A stretch of 64,000 nt of DNA from contig NW_009799103.1 in assembly GCF_000213175.1 (NCBI RefSeq), forward strand, positions 461,295 to 525,294, in the 5' to 3' direction. Both the position numbers and the translations under genes were made by a program. Below the pieces are notes generated by a model. That model had not been told where the DNA came from. It saw only the letters and a list, made by a program, of their open reading frames with translations, and searched no databases. Shown here in pieces: positions 33,368 through 44,311 of the stretch. This DNA comes from Neurospora tetrasperma FGSC 2508. Its lineage: Eukaryota; Ascomycota; Sordariomycetes; Sordariales; Sordariaceae. Position 1 is the stretch's first letter. Each line of letters begins with the position of its first letter.

Positions 33368-34831
33368 ATGGACGGCACTCTCGAAATCCTCGATGTCAAG
33401 GAACGCAAAGTGGGCGAGGTCAAACCTCCCTCGTTCCCAACTCCGCCGCCTGCTTCCTCCGGGGGGTTTCCCGCTCCCAAGAAACGAGTGTCTGCCTTCA
33501 AAAAGCAGCGACAGCAACAAGCAGACCCATCGTCCTCGTCATCCCAAGCGACCACACCAGTACCATCACCAGCCATCCAGTTCACCAGCGGCGCGAGGCC
33601 CCAGATCGACGCGGACCCTATCAAATCCGAAAAGCAGAGGATTGACGAGGAGAACAACAAGCTCCTGAGCTCCATGTCGCCAGAAGAGATTGCCGAAGCC
33701 CAACGAGAGCTCTTCAGTGGCCTCGACCCCAAGCTTATCCAGATGCTTCTCCGACGAGCCAACGTCGAGGACGGCTCCAACAACAACGACCCCAAAGTCT
33801 GGGACATTCCCGAGAAACCGGCCGACGAGGAGCCAACAGAAAAGAAGGCCGACGTCGGTAGCGGTCCCACCATCTCCTACAAGAAGCCACCCTCCATCCA
33901 GACCTCGACCTCTAAAAGCGCATACGTACAAGACGAGGATGAGGAAATGACCGAAGAACAACCAAAGAAACCCAAAAAGACCGTCACCTTCAACGAAGAC
34001 CTCGCCCCGGAACAGCCTCCCTCCGGCAGCTTCCCCATCCGATCCAAACAGCCACCCACGCCCTACCCCCAAAAGACCAGCTTCTCCGCCGAAGACCTTG
34101 CCATGCCCACCGCCGGCTCCTCCTCCGAACCACAAACTCCCACCACAACGCACCAATGCAACGACCCCTCCCACAACCACAGCGACGAAGAGCTCAAGGG
34201 CGTGCACTTCCCCGCCGCCCCCGCCCCTCCCGACCTCGACCCTTCAGACCCCGACTTCCTCGCCACCCTGCACCAAAAGTTCTTCCCTTCCTTACCCGCC
34301 GACCCCTCCAAACTCGCCTGGATGGCGCCCATCCCCACCGAAGACTCGCCCGCCGACCAGGAATCCCCTTACTACCCGGGCCAGACCTCGCTGCCCGTCT
34401 CGGCGCTCCGCTTCGACTTCAAGGGGCGACTGATCCCGCCCCGTCTGTCGCGCCAGATTCCCGTGTCCAAGGGCCTGCATCACCACGGCGAGGCGCCCGA
34501 GGCAGCCGGCTACACGATCCCCGAGCTGGCGAGGCTGGCGAGGAGTAGTGTGAATAGTCAGAGGTGCATTGCGTTTAGGACGCTGGGGAGGATGCTGTAC
34601 CGTCTTGGAAAGGGGGAGTGGGGAACTGGAGCGGGCGGTAGGGATGGTGATGAGGATGATTTGGCGTTTGCGCTGTGGAGGTGTTTTCAGGAGGGAAGGG
34701 TGTTGGAGAGTATTGGGGAGGCGGCGGATGTGGAGGAGGGGGTGGGCAGTGTGAGTGTGAGGGCGTATGCTATTGAGGCCATGTGGTTGTTTGAGAAGGG
34801 TGGGTGGAAGGAGAAGTGGAGAGGTTTGTGA
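33368..34831 (+). CDS. RPAP1-like RNA polymerase II-associated protein
   Basis: A single exon of 487 residues. The N-terminal domain at about residues 75-140 (IDEENNKLLSSMSPEEIAEA, RELFSGLDPKLIQMLLRRA) matches the RPAP1 N-terminal domain. A second conserved block at about 335-415 (LRFDFKGRLIPPRLSRQIPV, GYTIPELARLARSSVNSQRC, AFRTLGRMLYRLGKGEWG) matches the RPAP1 C-terminal domain. RPAP1 and its yeast relative Rba50 help assemble RNA polymerase II in the cytoplasm before nuclear import. Between the blocks is a Pro- and acid-rich linker with PKKPKKTVTFNED. The protein is much shorter than animal RPAP1, as expected of fungal members. The start follows a pyrimidine/ACAC-rich leader with no TATA box. 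Confidence 0.87.
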   Translation: MDGTLEILDVKERKVGEVKPPSFPTPPPASSGGFPAPKKRVSAFKKQRQQQADPSSSSSQATTPVPSPAIQFTSGARPQIDADPIKSEKQRIDEENNKLLSSMSPEEIAEAQRELFSGLDPKLIQMLLRRANVEDGSNNNDPKVWDIPEKPADEEPTEKKADVGSGPTISYKKPPSIQTSTSKSAYVQDEDEEMTEEQPKKPKKTVTFNEDLAPEQPPSGSFPIRSKQPPTPYPQKTSFSAEDLAMPTAGSSSEPQTPTTTHQCNDPSHNHSDEELKGVHFPAAPAPPDLDPSDPDFLATLHQKFFPSLPADPSKLAWMAPIPTEDSPADQESPYYPGQTSLPVSALRFDFKGRLIPPRLSRQIPVSKGLHHHGEAPEAAGYTIPELARLARSSVNSQRCIAFRTLGRMLYRLGKGEWGTGAGGRDGDEDDLAFALWRCFQEGRVLESIGEAADVEEGVGSVSVRAYAIEAMWLFEKGGWKEKWRGL

Positions 34832-36192
34832 GGGGGTTTAGTGTGATGGGAGAAAAGAAGGAAAGAGAATGTGGATAAGAGTCGTGGAAAACTTGTGCCT
34901 TTGTGGTATAGTAGGAAATGGGCATGACATGGGATGGGATGGAACGGGACACTGACCGACTGACCGGCTGGCCGGCAAGGGATAGGGAAAAATGGAAATG
35001 GATCGATGGGGGCGGATCACTGATTTTTTTTTTTGGTTTTCATACCCTCTGGTGGTGTCAAATTGCAATTTTTCATACTTACTAACTGAAGTGGTCTGAT
35101 ATTGTATACAAAATAAATCGTCTTCTTTGGCCCGGTCGGTTGCAGCTTGCCTTACCTATGAAGCTCGGGGTTTCTTCCTGCATACCCGCACTTAGTATAT
35201 GCACAAGAACTTCATGTCTCTCACTGTGCAGTATTCCTACAACATAATTTTCCACCAAATAACTGGACTATATCACATCGATCCTTAGATTCAAGATATC
35301 CTCAACTATAATTACTGGTTGACTCTCAATATATATCCCCGGTGGCCACCTACTCTCTAGAAAACCCAACCCTTTAGACAGAGAGTTCTCGCTTCGGTCG
35401 TCAAGACTTCAGATGGGTTATGATCAACCTGACAGAGATAGATATATTCGAACAACTCATAATATTTTTTTTCTTCCTTTTGTTACTCTATTCTCACTCT
35501 AAGTACTCTAGACCAGACTACTCCTCTTCCCACAGTGTCCTGCCTCCGTATCTCATACACTTCAATCATATTGCGCTATACGACCAGGCCAAGACTTGTA
35601 CTTGACATTACTATATGCCTCTTGCCTAGCAGTCTAATCATGACAAAGATTCTGTTTGGTCTCCTTGGTTAGACTTGGTACCTTGAACTCACCGTGTTGC
35701 AAGTTGGATCTTTATTGATCTTTGGGGAGCACTGTAGCCTAGCTGGCCTCCTTTAATGGAGGTGTTTGGACTCTGACGAACGTTAGCTAGGTATGCTAGA
35801 TACCTACCTACCTCCATGGTCATGGAAGAAGGTATGTAGAGAAGACATAAAGGGTCTATGTATTAGAAGGCGCGCGAAAAACCAGATGGAAATTACGTAC
35901 TGTAAGAAGAGGAATATTCCAATATCACGTAACATTTCGTCTCATCTCATCTCAGTTGATCTCCTTGCATCGGGCATGGCCCGGCTCGAGGTGGTCCCCG
36001 TCAAGATGGACACAGGCACGCCAGACGGGATGAAATCGAGGAATCGAGAAAAGTACCGGATTACCAGAGCTTCAATTAAATTTGATCACTTTTCATTTCA
36101 GCAATCCGCTCATCACTTAGTACCTCTAGCCTTTTCATCCAAATCATGCCCATGCTTTCTACCACTCATATATTGAACCTGGATATCCAAAA
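34832..36192. other. Convergent intergenic region, AT-richer than its neighbours
   Basis: Between about 35080 and 35980 the sequence is AT-rich with many TATA/ATAT steps, unlike the flanking genes. No gene recognised. A TACCTCTAG motif is at 36121-36129. Confidence 0.5.
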
Positions 36193-38426
36193 TCAAACAA
36201 CCTCATCACCCATCTTCCTCACTGTCTTCTCGCCCAACACCCCTGAAGTCGTCAAAGCAGAAGAAGGCACAACCACCCCCTCCCCACTAATTTCCCCTTG
36301 TCCCTGTCCCTCACCCATCCTCGTCGTCGTCGTCTCCACCATCCCCCCTCTGTGGTCCTCCTCCGCTCTTCCAGGTGGTCCTTCCTCACTTTTTTCATCA
36401 TCTTCTACAAGTCCACCACCACCACCCCTCCTTTCCCTCTCCCCCTTATCCCCTTTCATCCTCCTCCTATCCTCCCTCGCCTGCTCCTCCCTCATCATCC
36501 TAATCACCTTACTCCGCCCTCTAATTCTCTCTCCATACTGATAAAAGATAATCGGAATCGGAATCAACAACACCTCCAACACACCCAATATCGTGCCCGC
36601 AATCTGCGGCGTCAAATTCCGATACATTGCCGGTCCCGCCAGCGGCAACACGCCTCCGGCCACGGACCTTAGGAACGAATTCGCCGCTAGCGCCGACGCA
36701 GCATACAACCCGTACGCGCCCGCCAGGTAATTCGATCCGTAAATGAAACTAATGGTGTTGCCCATCCCGAAAGGAACGCCAAAAATGATGGGCACGATCC
36801 AGTGGATGGAGACGGGTAGACACGTCCAGCTGAAAGCCAGCTGACCAAAGGCAGTAAGGATCGCGCCGATAGTCATAATGTACGCTTGGGCTTCGGGCGC
36901 CGGACGACCTGTCTCGATATCGAACTTGGAGGTGCGTTTGTTGATGATGGATCGCCAAAAGGGCTCGAGAACAATGGAGGCGACGGTGCCGCACCCCATG
37001 CCCAAGAAGGCGAGACCGACTTGGCCTGTGGACCAGCCGCGGTGTTCCTTGAAGACGATGGGGTAGGCGACGAAGCAGAGGTACAAGATGGCGTAGACGA
37101 GGGAGATCCACGTGTTGAAGAACCAGAGGATGGGCTCGGTGGCGGCCAGGATAAAGGGGCGGCTGAGGTTGGTTTTGAGGAGTTGGAGGGTGGACACTTT
37201 TTGGTCGAAGCGCGACCAGTACCGGTCGTCGCCGGTGGAGTTGCGCAGACGGGCGGCTTTGGCGCGCAGGATGGCGGGCGCGTAGGTCTCGCGGATGGTG
37301 GCCATGAAGAGGATGGCGGCGCCGGAGAGGATGAGGACGATCCAGTTGGCCCAGCGGAAACCGAGGTATTGGTAGGCGAAACCGCCGATCAAAGGGCCGG
37401 TGACGGGGCCGTTGAGCGGGGCGATGGAGGTTACGGCCATGCAGAGGGCGAGGTAGTCGGGGTGGGCGATGTCGACTACGGTGGCGGGCGAGTTGGAGAC
37501 CATTACTGCGCCGAAGAGAGCGCTGTTTGTATATCAGCCACTTGTTCACTCACTCACTGACTTCATCAACCAAACCACAACTCAACCAGAAATCAAAACA
37601 ACAGAAAATGAGGAGGGGAAAAAACATACCCAAAAAACCTCACCACAATTATCTCCGCCAAACTACTCGGCATCGCACACGGCAAGATCAACAGCGCAAA
37701 CACCCCCAAACTAATCAAGTAAATCGGCCTCCGCCCATACAACTCGCTCAGCGGCGCCAGCGCCAAACACCCAATCGCCAATCCAAACAGGTACGTCGTC
37801 AACCCCAGCGTTGCGACAGGTTGATTCGTCACATGATACTCCTTCATCAACCCGGGGACAATGGCCGTGTACGAGGAGGAATACAAAACCACCACCCACG
37901 TGCTGTACGAGCACGCAAAGATGGTCCAGCAGCGGTACCATAGCGGCCAGTTCTTGGGGTTTTCTGGGTCGTTGACTGCAAAAACGACTTCAAAGTCGGG
38001 CGGGCGCGAGGCAGAGGAGAAGGTGGATGTGCGGGTTTGCACGGTAGAGAGGCGGGTGGCGTTTTGGATGGAGGCGATTTCGTCTTGTTGGTGGTGGTGT
38101 TGTTGTTGTTGTTGCTGGTGGAGGGCTTCGAGGTGGCCTGAGGAGAGGGAGGTGCTGCTTGCGCTGACGCTGGGGCTGCCGTGGGACTTGGACGACGAGG
38201 AGGAGGCATGACGGTGTCGGGAGGGTTTGTCAACTGGTGGTTTGGAAAGGGAGGAGAGGTCGTCTGTGGATGAGAGGGGGTAATTTGATGCTGGACGGTT
38301 TTGTGGTGGTGGTGGTGGTGGTGTTGGCGGTGGTGGTGGTTGCTGTTGTTGTTGTTGAGACGTATCTTGTGTCTCAGGGTCAAGCATCTTGGCCATGATA
38401 TCTCCTGTGGTGGTGGTGGTGGTCAT
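36193..38426 (-). CDS. Major facilitator superfamily transporter, DHA1 multidrug type
   Basis: Exons 37630..38426 and 36193..37522 (minus strand, phase 2, 107-bp intron, donor GTATGT, acceptor AACAG) give 708 residues. About 12 membrane helices are visible. Motif A-like ELYGRRPIYLISLG lies in the loop after helix 2, and the helix 4-5 region reads FGALFGAVMVSNSPATVVDI with PLNGPVTGPLIGGFAYQYLG (motif C-like). These place it in the drug:H+ antiporter DHA1 group in the plasma membrane. The substrate is unknown. The first 130 or so residues are a cytosolic tail rich in Thr, Gln, Pro and His (poly-Pro, poly-Gln). The C-terminal tail is highly charged, with a GGGG stretch. The frame extends upstream of ATG 38426 but has no ATG there. 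Confidence 0.9.
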
Positions 38427-41150
38427 GGTCGACGGCCCTGTTGTTGGTTGGTCCACCTTTGGACCAGTGTCTTGAACGGGTGAGGCAGAAGGGGTTGAGA
38501 TGACGGGATTCTGTCTGTCGACTATGATCTCATGTTCTCTATCACGGGTTTTCTAAAAAGAAGGAAGAGAAAAACACAACAAAGAAACTTTTCTTGTGAT
38601 GTTGGGGGGGAGGGGGAGGGGGAAGAGGCGGGCAATGGAGTGCCTAGATAAGAAGGAAGACTGAGCCAACGATGATGGAAAGCGACATGGCTCGCATCAA
38701 TAGATGTAACAGAAGCTTACTATGTATGTAGGTACTAGTGTTTAGCTATCTTAGTTTCCATACAGGGGGCCCGTCATCAACCACACGTCCGTCATCTTGT
38801 CAACATCAATGTACGGAACACTTGTATGCAGTTCAACAAGGCAAGCTGCTGCAGGACTGCCTCTATCACTACCCGTGCATGCGACTGGTGGTATCACGGC
38901 AGCGGGAACGAATAGAAAGGGGGGAACGAGGACGGGGAAGCCTCGGCCAGCCGTTTGCGGGATTGAGAAGCGTCATCCACACCTTTCCCACTCGGGGAAG
39001 CGTCGAAGAAGCCCTTTACCTTGGGGAGTTCGGGTGGATTGCTGTTTTGGGCATGACACTCTTGAGTACTTATGTACTTGACTGTTATCGTCTCATACCA
39101 GACACTGTGAAATCACGGAGTTTATTTCTCCTGGGAGATGATCATTATCTGGTTTCTTTGAGTACAAGATACCGGAAATACTTTCCGTTTCTTTTGGTGT
39201 CTTGTCTGGTTATGCTGTCGGGCTCGAGGTTGACAAGACGGAAGGGAATGAGTGTCTGTTTGGGTCCCAGTGAGATCGACGAGAAGCGGCAGGGGACATG
39301 CAACCCACAAAACAGCGGGAGCGGAGAGCGGAGAGTTGAATGGATGTGCGGAGGTGTGGGTTCTTGCGTCCATCAGTGGGTACATTCCCCCGCTGCATGC
39401 CCCTGGGTAGGTAATGGAGCCCCGCTAGAAGTCCAGGCCAGGGGCAGCCGCTGCCCGATCACGGATGAAATGAACGCCAAGATAGGTGGTGATTGGCGAT
39501 TCCTATTCCTTCTGAATGTCTTCGGCCTGACCTTTCGGCAACTTTACAGCTTACAGTGTCTGTAATCCTGAATGACTGCACGACAAAGAAATCGGAGGCT
39601 GTATAAATTAATACGAGTGGAAGACTAAGCAGAAGATTGCTCCAAGGGCAAAGGACACTAAATACTCCCGGGGTAATACCAACCAACAGCAACCTCGGCA
39701 ACATACCTTTCTCTCTTCCCATTACCATTACCCAATTCTTCAGTATCAAAGGGCAGTCAATGCCTGTGCAATGATGCAGTGGCTTGGCTTTGTCGCACAA
39801 CAGTCCCAAACAAATGGGTGTCATGACAGGCAGACCAACATCGCGGATACTGGAGTCGGCAATTGCACCGCATCCATCCCGCCCGTCAGCCTCAGCCCGT
39901 CAGATCCTTCTGCTTTCCTGACCGACGGCGCGGCGGGAAGAGTGAATCCCAACACGTCTTGGATCGATGGTTCCCGACATGGCTGACATGGAAGGCTTTA
40001 AATGCCAGATACGATGCCATGGAAACAATTCGATGCAATTGACGCAACGACGGTGAATTTCCACGTCAGTCACATTAAACCACATTGGACACCTGCAAGA
40101 GAGACAGACAGACATGTCTCAGGCGGCCGGCTTACTGTCCACTTGTCACGGCAAGGGATGCAATGAGTGTCGGCTGCGCTGCGATGTCGGTCTTCCTGTT
40201 TCTTTTTACACCATGAAAAGAAACCCCCCATTTTGACATCAGCCAAAGCATATCTACGCATGCACATTGATGCTTTTTGCGCACTGCAAAGAACACGGGA
40301 TTTCGTACGGTCATGCGACGGAAGAAGCATCATGATGTAAACAATATACCTAGGTACATTACCCTAACCCTCATATTTACCTACCCTTACCTTACATACA
40401 CCCACCAACCACCACCCGGTGCAAGTCCCAAGTGTAACACAACGAACCAAAACGGTACACTCAGCGTAACACGGCGGGTTTACGCGACTGCGAGGTGGGT
40501 GAGTCCGTGAGAGGCCGGTTGGTAAAAGGATTGAAGGATCCAGATATTTGATGCCCGTGTTCAGCAGGCCGATTGACGCCTAGATCTATTTCAATCAAAA
40601 AAAGGCCTTCTCAAGGCTCCATAGCATCGGTATATCGAGATGAGATGGATGGATCTCCATCGGATCTTAAAAAGTCGGCCGGCATGGATGTCAAAAGAAA
40701 GGAAACCGCTGTACGTCGGTCAAATCATCTACCGTTGCATCCTCATCTGGACAATTCATGATAGACAGTCCTAGCTCGTCACTAATACACAAGAACCAGC
40801 TTAAAGGTGCGCATGAACGAGACCAATTCGCCTACCAGTATTCTACGTAGTATCCTGATCGATGGGACCGGGACAGACCAACAGACAAAGATGAGAAAAA
40901 AACATGATTGTTTCTCCACGAATTGGGACGTTTAGCAACTGGGGTCAAGGTCGCTTGGATGGGACGTTGACTTTCTTGGGCTGTTACATTGAAGTTTGAA
41001 ATCATGAGAGTTGCGGGGTAAAAGCAAGATGAAGATGGAAGCGAGAAAAGTCATAAAAACAACGGGGTATCTCGTTCAATTTTTCTTTCATGAGAGATCA
41101 GTAATCGCTGGTCTCACTCATCTTGATCAGGGACTGAGAGAAGGTTGACA
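38427..41150. other. Intergenic region between divergent MFS and GH43 genes
   Basis: A frame of up to 275 codons at 38738..39565 was judged chance: its content is unlike any protein and it has no ATG-leader context. The last 300 bp upstream of 41151 are the GH43 promoter; no clear TATA box is seen there. Confidence 0.55.
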
Positions 41151-43491
41151 ATGCATCATCGCAACCGCCTTCTTCTGAGCTTGCTCTCAGTCGTCCTGGG
41201 GCTAGCCACATTCACAGCCCTCGCTGCACTACAAATTGTTCCCGGAGGGACTTGGACAGCCGTAAGTACCTACCGAAACCCCATATTCTCCTCTTCCTAC
41301 AAGTAGTTCTTTTCAATATATATATATATATGTACTAACCGAAAATTGAAGTCCAATGGCGAGCACCTCAACGCGCACGGCGCCGGCGTCATCCAGGTCA
41401 ACAACACCTTCTACCTCATCGGCGAAGACAAATCCCAAGGTTCCTCCTTCTTTGCCGTCAACTGTTATTCGTCTGTCGACCTCGTCCAATGGACGTACGA
41501 GGGCGCTTTACTTTCGCGGACATCATCATCATCAGGCGACGACAACGACGACCTCGGACCGAACAGAATCATTGAACGACCCAAAGTCATTTACAACGAT
41601 CTCACAAAAAAATATGTCATGTGGATGCATGTCGACAGCAGTAACTACGGAGACGCCAAAGTGGGCGTGGCGACGAGCGATACCGTGTGCGGGAAGCCGT
41701 ATGAGTACCATGGAAGTTTTAGGCCGTTGGGGATGGAGTCGAGGGATATAGGGCTGTTTAAAGATGATGATGATGGGAGGGCGTATTTGTTGACGGAGGA
41801 TGTACGTTCATTCCNNNNNNNNNNNNNNNNNNNNNNNNNNNNNNNNNNNNNNNNNNNNNNNNNNNNNNNNNNNNNNNNNNNNNNNNNNNNNNNNNNNNNN
41901 NNNNNNNNNNNNNNNNNNNNNNNNNNNNNNNNNNNNNNNNNNNNNNNNNNNNNNNNNNNNNNNNNNNNNNNNNNNNNNNNNNNNNNNNNNNNNNNNNNNN
42001 NNNNNNNNNNNNNNNNNNNNNNNNNNNNNNNNNNNNNNNNNNNNNNNNNNNNNNNNNNNNNNNNNNNNNNNNNNNNNNNNNNNNNNNNNNNNNNNNNNNN
42101 NNNNNNNNNNNNNNNNNNNNNNNNNNNNNNNNNNNNNNNNNNNNNNNNNNNNNNNNNNNNNNNNNNNNNNNNNNNNNNNNNNNNNNNNNNNNNNNNNNNN
42201 NNNNNNNNNNNNNNNNNNNNNNNNNNNNNNNNNNNNNNNNNNNNNNNNNNNNNNNNNNNNNNNNNNNNNNNNNNNNNNNNNNNNNNNNNNNNNNNNNNNN
42301 NNNNNNNNNNNNNNNNNNNNNNNNNNNNNNNNNNNNNNNNNNNNNNNNNNNNNNNNNNNNNNNNNNNNNNNNNNNNNNNNNNNNNNNNNNNNNNNNNNNN
42401 NNNNNNNNNNNNNNNNNNNNNNNNNNNNNNNNNNNNNNNNNNNNNNNNNNNNNNNNNNNNNNNNNNNNNNNNNNNNNNNNNNNNNNNNNNNNNNNNNNNN
42501 NNNNNNNNNNNNNNNNNNNNNNNNNNNNNNNNNNNNNNNNNNNNNNNNNNNNNNNNNNNNNNNNNNNNNNNNNNNNNNNNNNNNNCCCCTCTCTCTCATA
42601 ATTCACCAAAACAACTAACCCCATTTACCACAGCGCAAAAACGGCCTCCGCATCAACCTCCTCACCCCGGACTACCTCTCCATCTCCGGCACCACCTCCA
42701 CCCACCTTTTCCCCACGGCCATCGAATCCCCCGCCCTCCTCAAACTTTCTTCTGGGCGTTACTACCTCTTCGGCTCCCACCTAACAGGCTGGTCCCCCAA
42801 CGACAACGTCTACACCACGTCCACCAATCTCTCCGGCCCTTGGACCGACTGGAAGATTTTTGCCGACAAGGGAAGCAACACCTACGCCTCCCAGACTTCT
42901 TTTATCCTCAACTACGGCAACGGAAACGTAATGTACATGGGCGACAGATGGCACTCCAACAACTTACAAAGCAGCAGCTACATCTGGTTACCGCTCAATA
43001 TCACCGAGACAGAAGTGATACTAAAAAATAGAGGTAGTTGGATCCCCAATGCCGATTCAGACTTACCATGGACAGAAAGCCCAGCAGAGAAAAGCTACGA
43101 GGGCGAGCAGGGAGAATATTCCGGGGGGGCGAGGGAGGTTAGTTGTGCTGGATGTAGCAGGGGAAAAGCGGCGGGGTATATCGGCGGTACTAGTACCAAC
43201 GGTAGCATCACTATCACTGGAATTAAGAGTAATAATGGGGGAGAAGGAGGAGTGACGACGATACAAATAAGATACAAGAACGGGGATACGAACCCGAGGT
43301 ATGCGGGTGTTAGTGTCAATGGGGGAGCGCCGCAAAAAGTGGCGTTTGAAGGGACGGCGGGGGAAGTAGGGGTTAGTAGTGTCGTGGTGAGGGGGTTCAG
43401 GAAGGGGAGTGGGAATACGATTGTAGTGAGTGGGTGGGAGGGAGCAGGATGGGGACCGGATGTTGATAGGGTTGTTGTGCCCGTTGAGTAG
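41151..43491 (+). CDS. GH43 exo-beta-1,3-galactanase with C-terminal CBM35-like module; an intron spans an assembly gap
   Basis: Exons 41151..41261, 41352..41801 and 42634..43491 join in phase 0 to 472 residues. A signal peptide (MHHRNRLLLSLLSVVLGLAT) precedes the five-blade GH43 propeller: NAHGAGVIQVNNTFYLIGED, IERPKVIYNDLTKKYVMWMH, SRDIGLFKDDDDGRAYLLTE, LRINLLTPDYLSISG, and PTAIESPALLKLSSGRYYLF. Glu of IESPAL is the likely acid. In characterised GH43 subfamily 24 enzymes a Gln replaces the usual Asp base; SQTSF here may carry it. Residues about 345-472 resemble CBM35 (YEGEQGEYSGGA, AGYIGG, VSVNGGAPQKVAF, PDVDRVVVPVE). It should trim arabinogalactan side chains outside the cell, releasing galactose. 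The run of N falls between LLTED and RKNGL. These join smoothly, so the coding sequence appears complete. Confidence 0.85.
41815..42585. other. Assembly gap (771 N) inside a GH43 intron
   Basis: The N run sits in the second intron. It is flanked by the donor side (GTACGTTCATTCC) and a CT-rich segment before the acceptor CCACAG. The gap length may be an estimate: introns in this window are usually under 300 bp. Confidence 0.85.
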
Positions 43492-44311
43492 GTAAGTGAG
43501 TGGGAGGGTGTAGATAGAGGGAGGAGGGGAAGGGTTTGGAGGGGTTTGTGATGGTGTTGAGGTAGTTCAATTTTGCAAAGTTTTGGAAAATAAACTGGTA
43601 TGTTTAAGGAAATAGATAATGCTGGGGGTCATCAAGTGAGGATGATGAAAGACTGAGGCTGCAAAAAGCCCAGAGCTGCCATTGTGTTTGTAGTGATCGA
43701 GAAACGTAAAGTGAAGATCAGATTGGTTAGTAACGCTGAGTATCATACAGAACACTTCACTGCTATGTGAAGTTCCGAATAATGCAAAAAGGCATGTTGA
43801 CTATAGTCGTGACTATAGCTCCTCAGCGTCATCACTTGATCAGAAGTTTTCCCGAAAATCCAATGTCTAACACATCGTGAGCAATTGATCCAAGTAAACC
43901 CATATCAAGGCGAAGGAGGTCATGCCAAGTCGGCCAGGAATAAATGCTGTCAATCACAACACAGCGAGTCTTCAAGACAACCACGTGAACATGTTCAACT
44001 CCCATTATGTATCAAAATCGACAAAAAGTCAACAACAGGTTCCAAACTCCAAATGCTCGCTATGTACTATACAAATTATCTTTCCACTTTAGCCCTTATA
44101 TAAAGTGAAGGTACCTTACTATATATCCCCGCCTACTTCTCTCTCGCTCTTTAGTGTATGTATCAAGACCGTCCTGTTTCCGGTCCGTCCCGGTTCAAGT
44201 ATATACCATCTTTGGTTTTTCCCATTCCTGTCTGTCTGTCTGTCTGTCTGTATTCTTTCCCTTCTTCTCTTTTTTTCTTTACAAGGTCTTGATCTGTATC
44301 CTCAAGGTTAT
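43492..44311. other. Convergent 3' region
   Basis: Holds the 3' ends of the GH43 and proline-rich genes. A (TGTC)n repeat lies at about 44229-44252. No gene recognised. Confidence 0.55.

Noticed and set aside
38738-39565. 275-codon open frame between the MFS and GH43 genes
   Set aside because: No recognisable content and composition unlike neighbouring genes; no splice partners or promoter elements seen.
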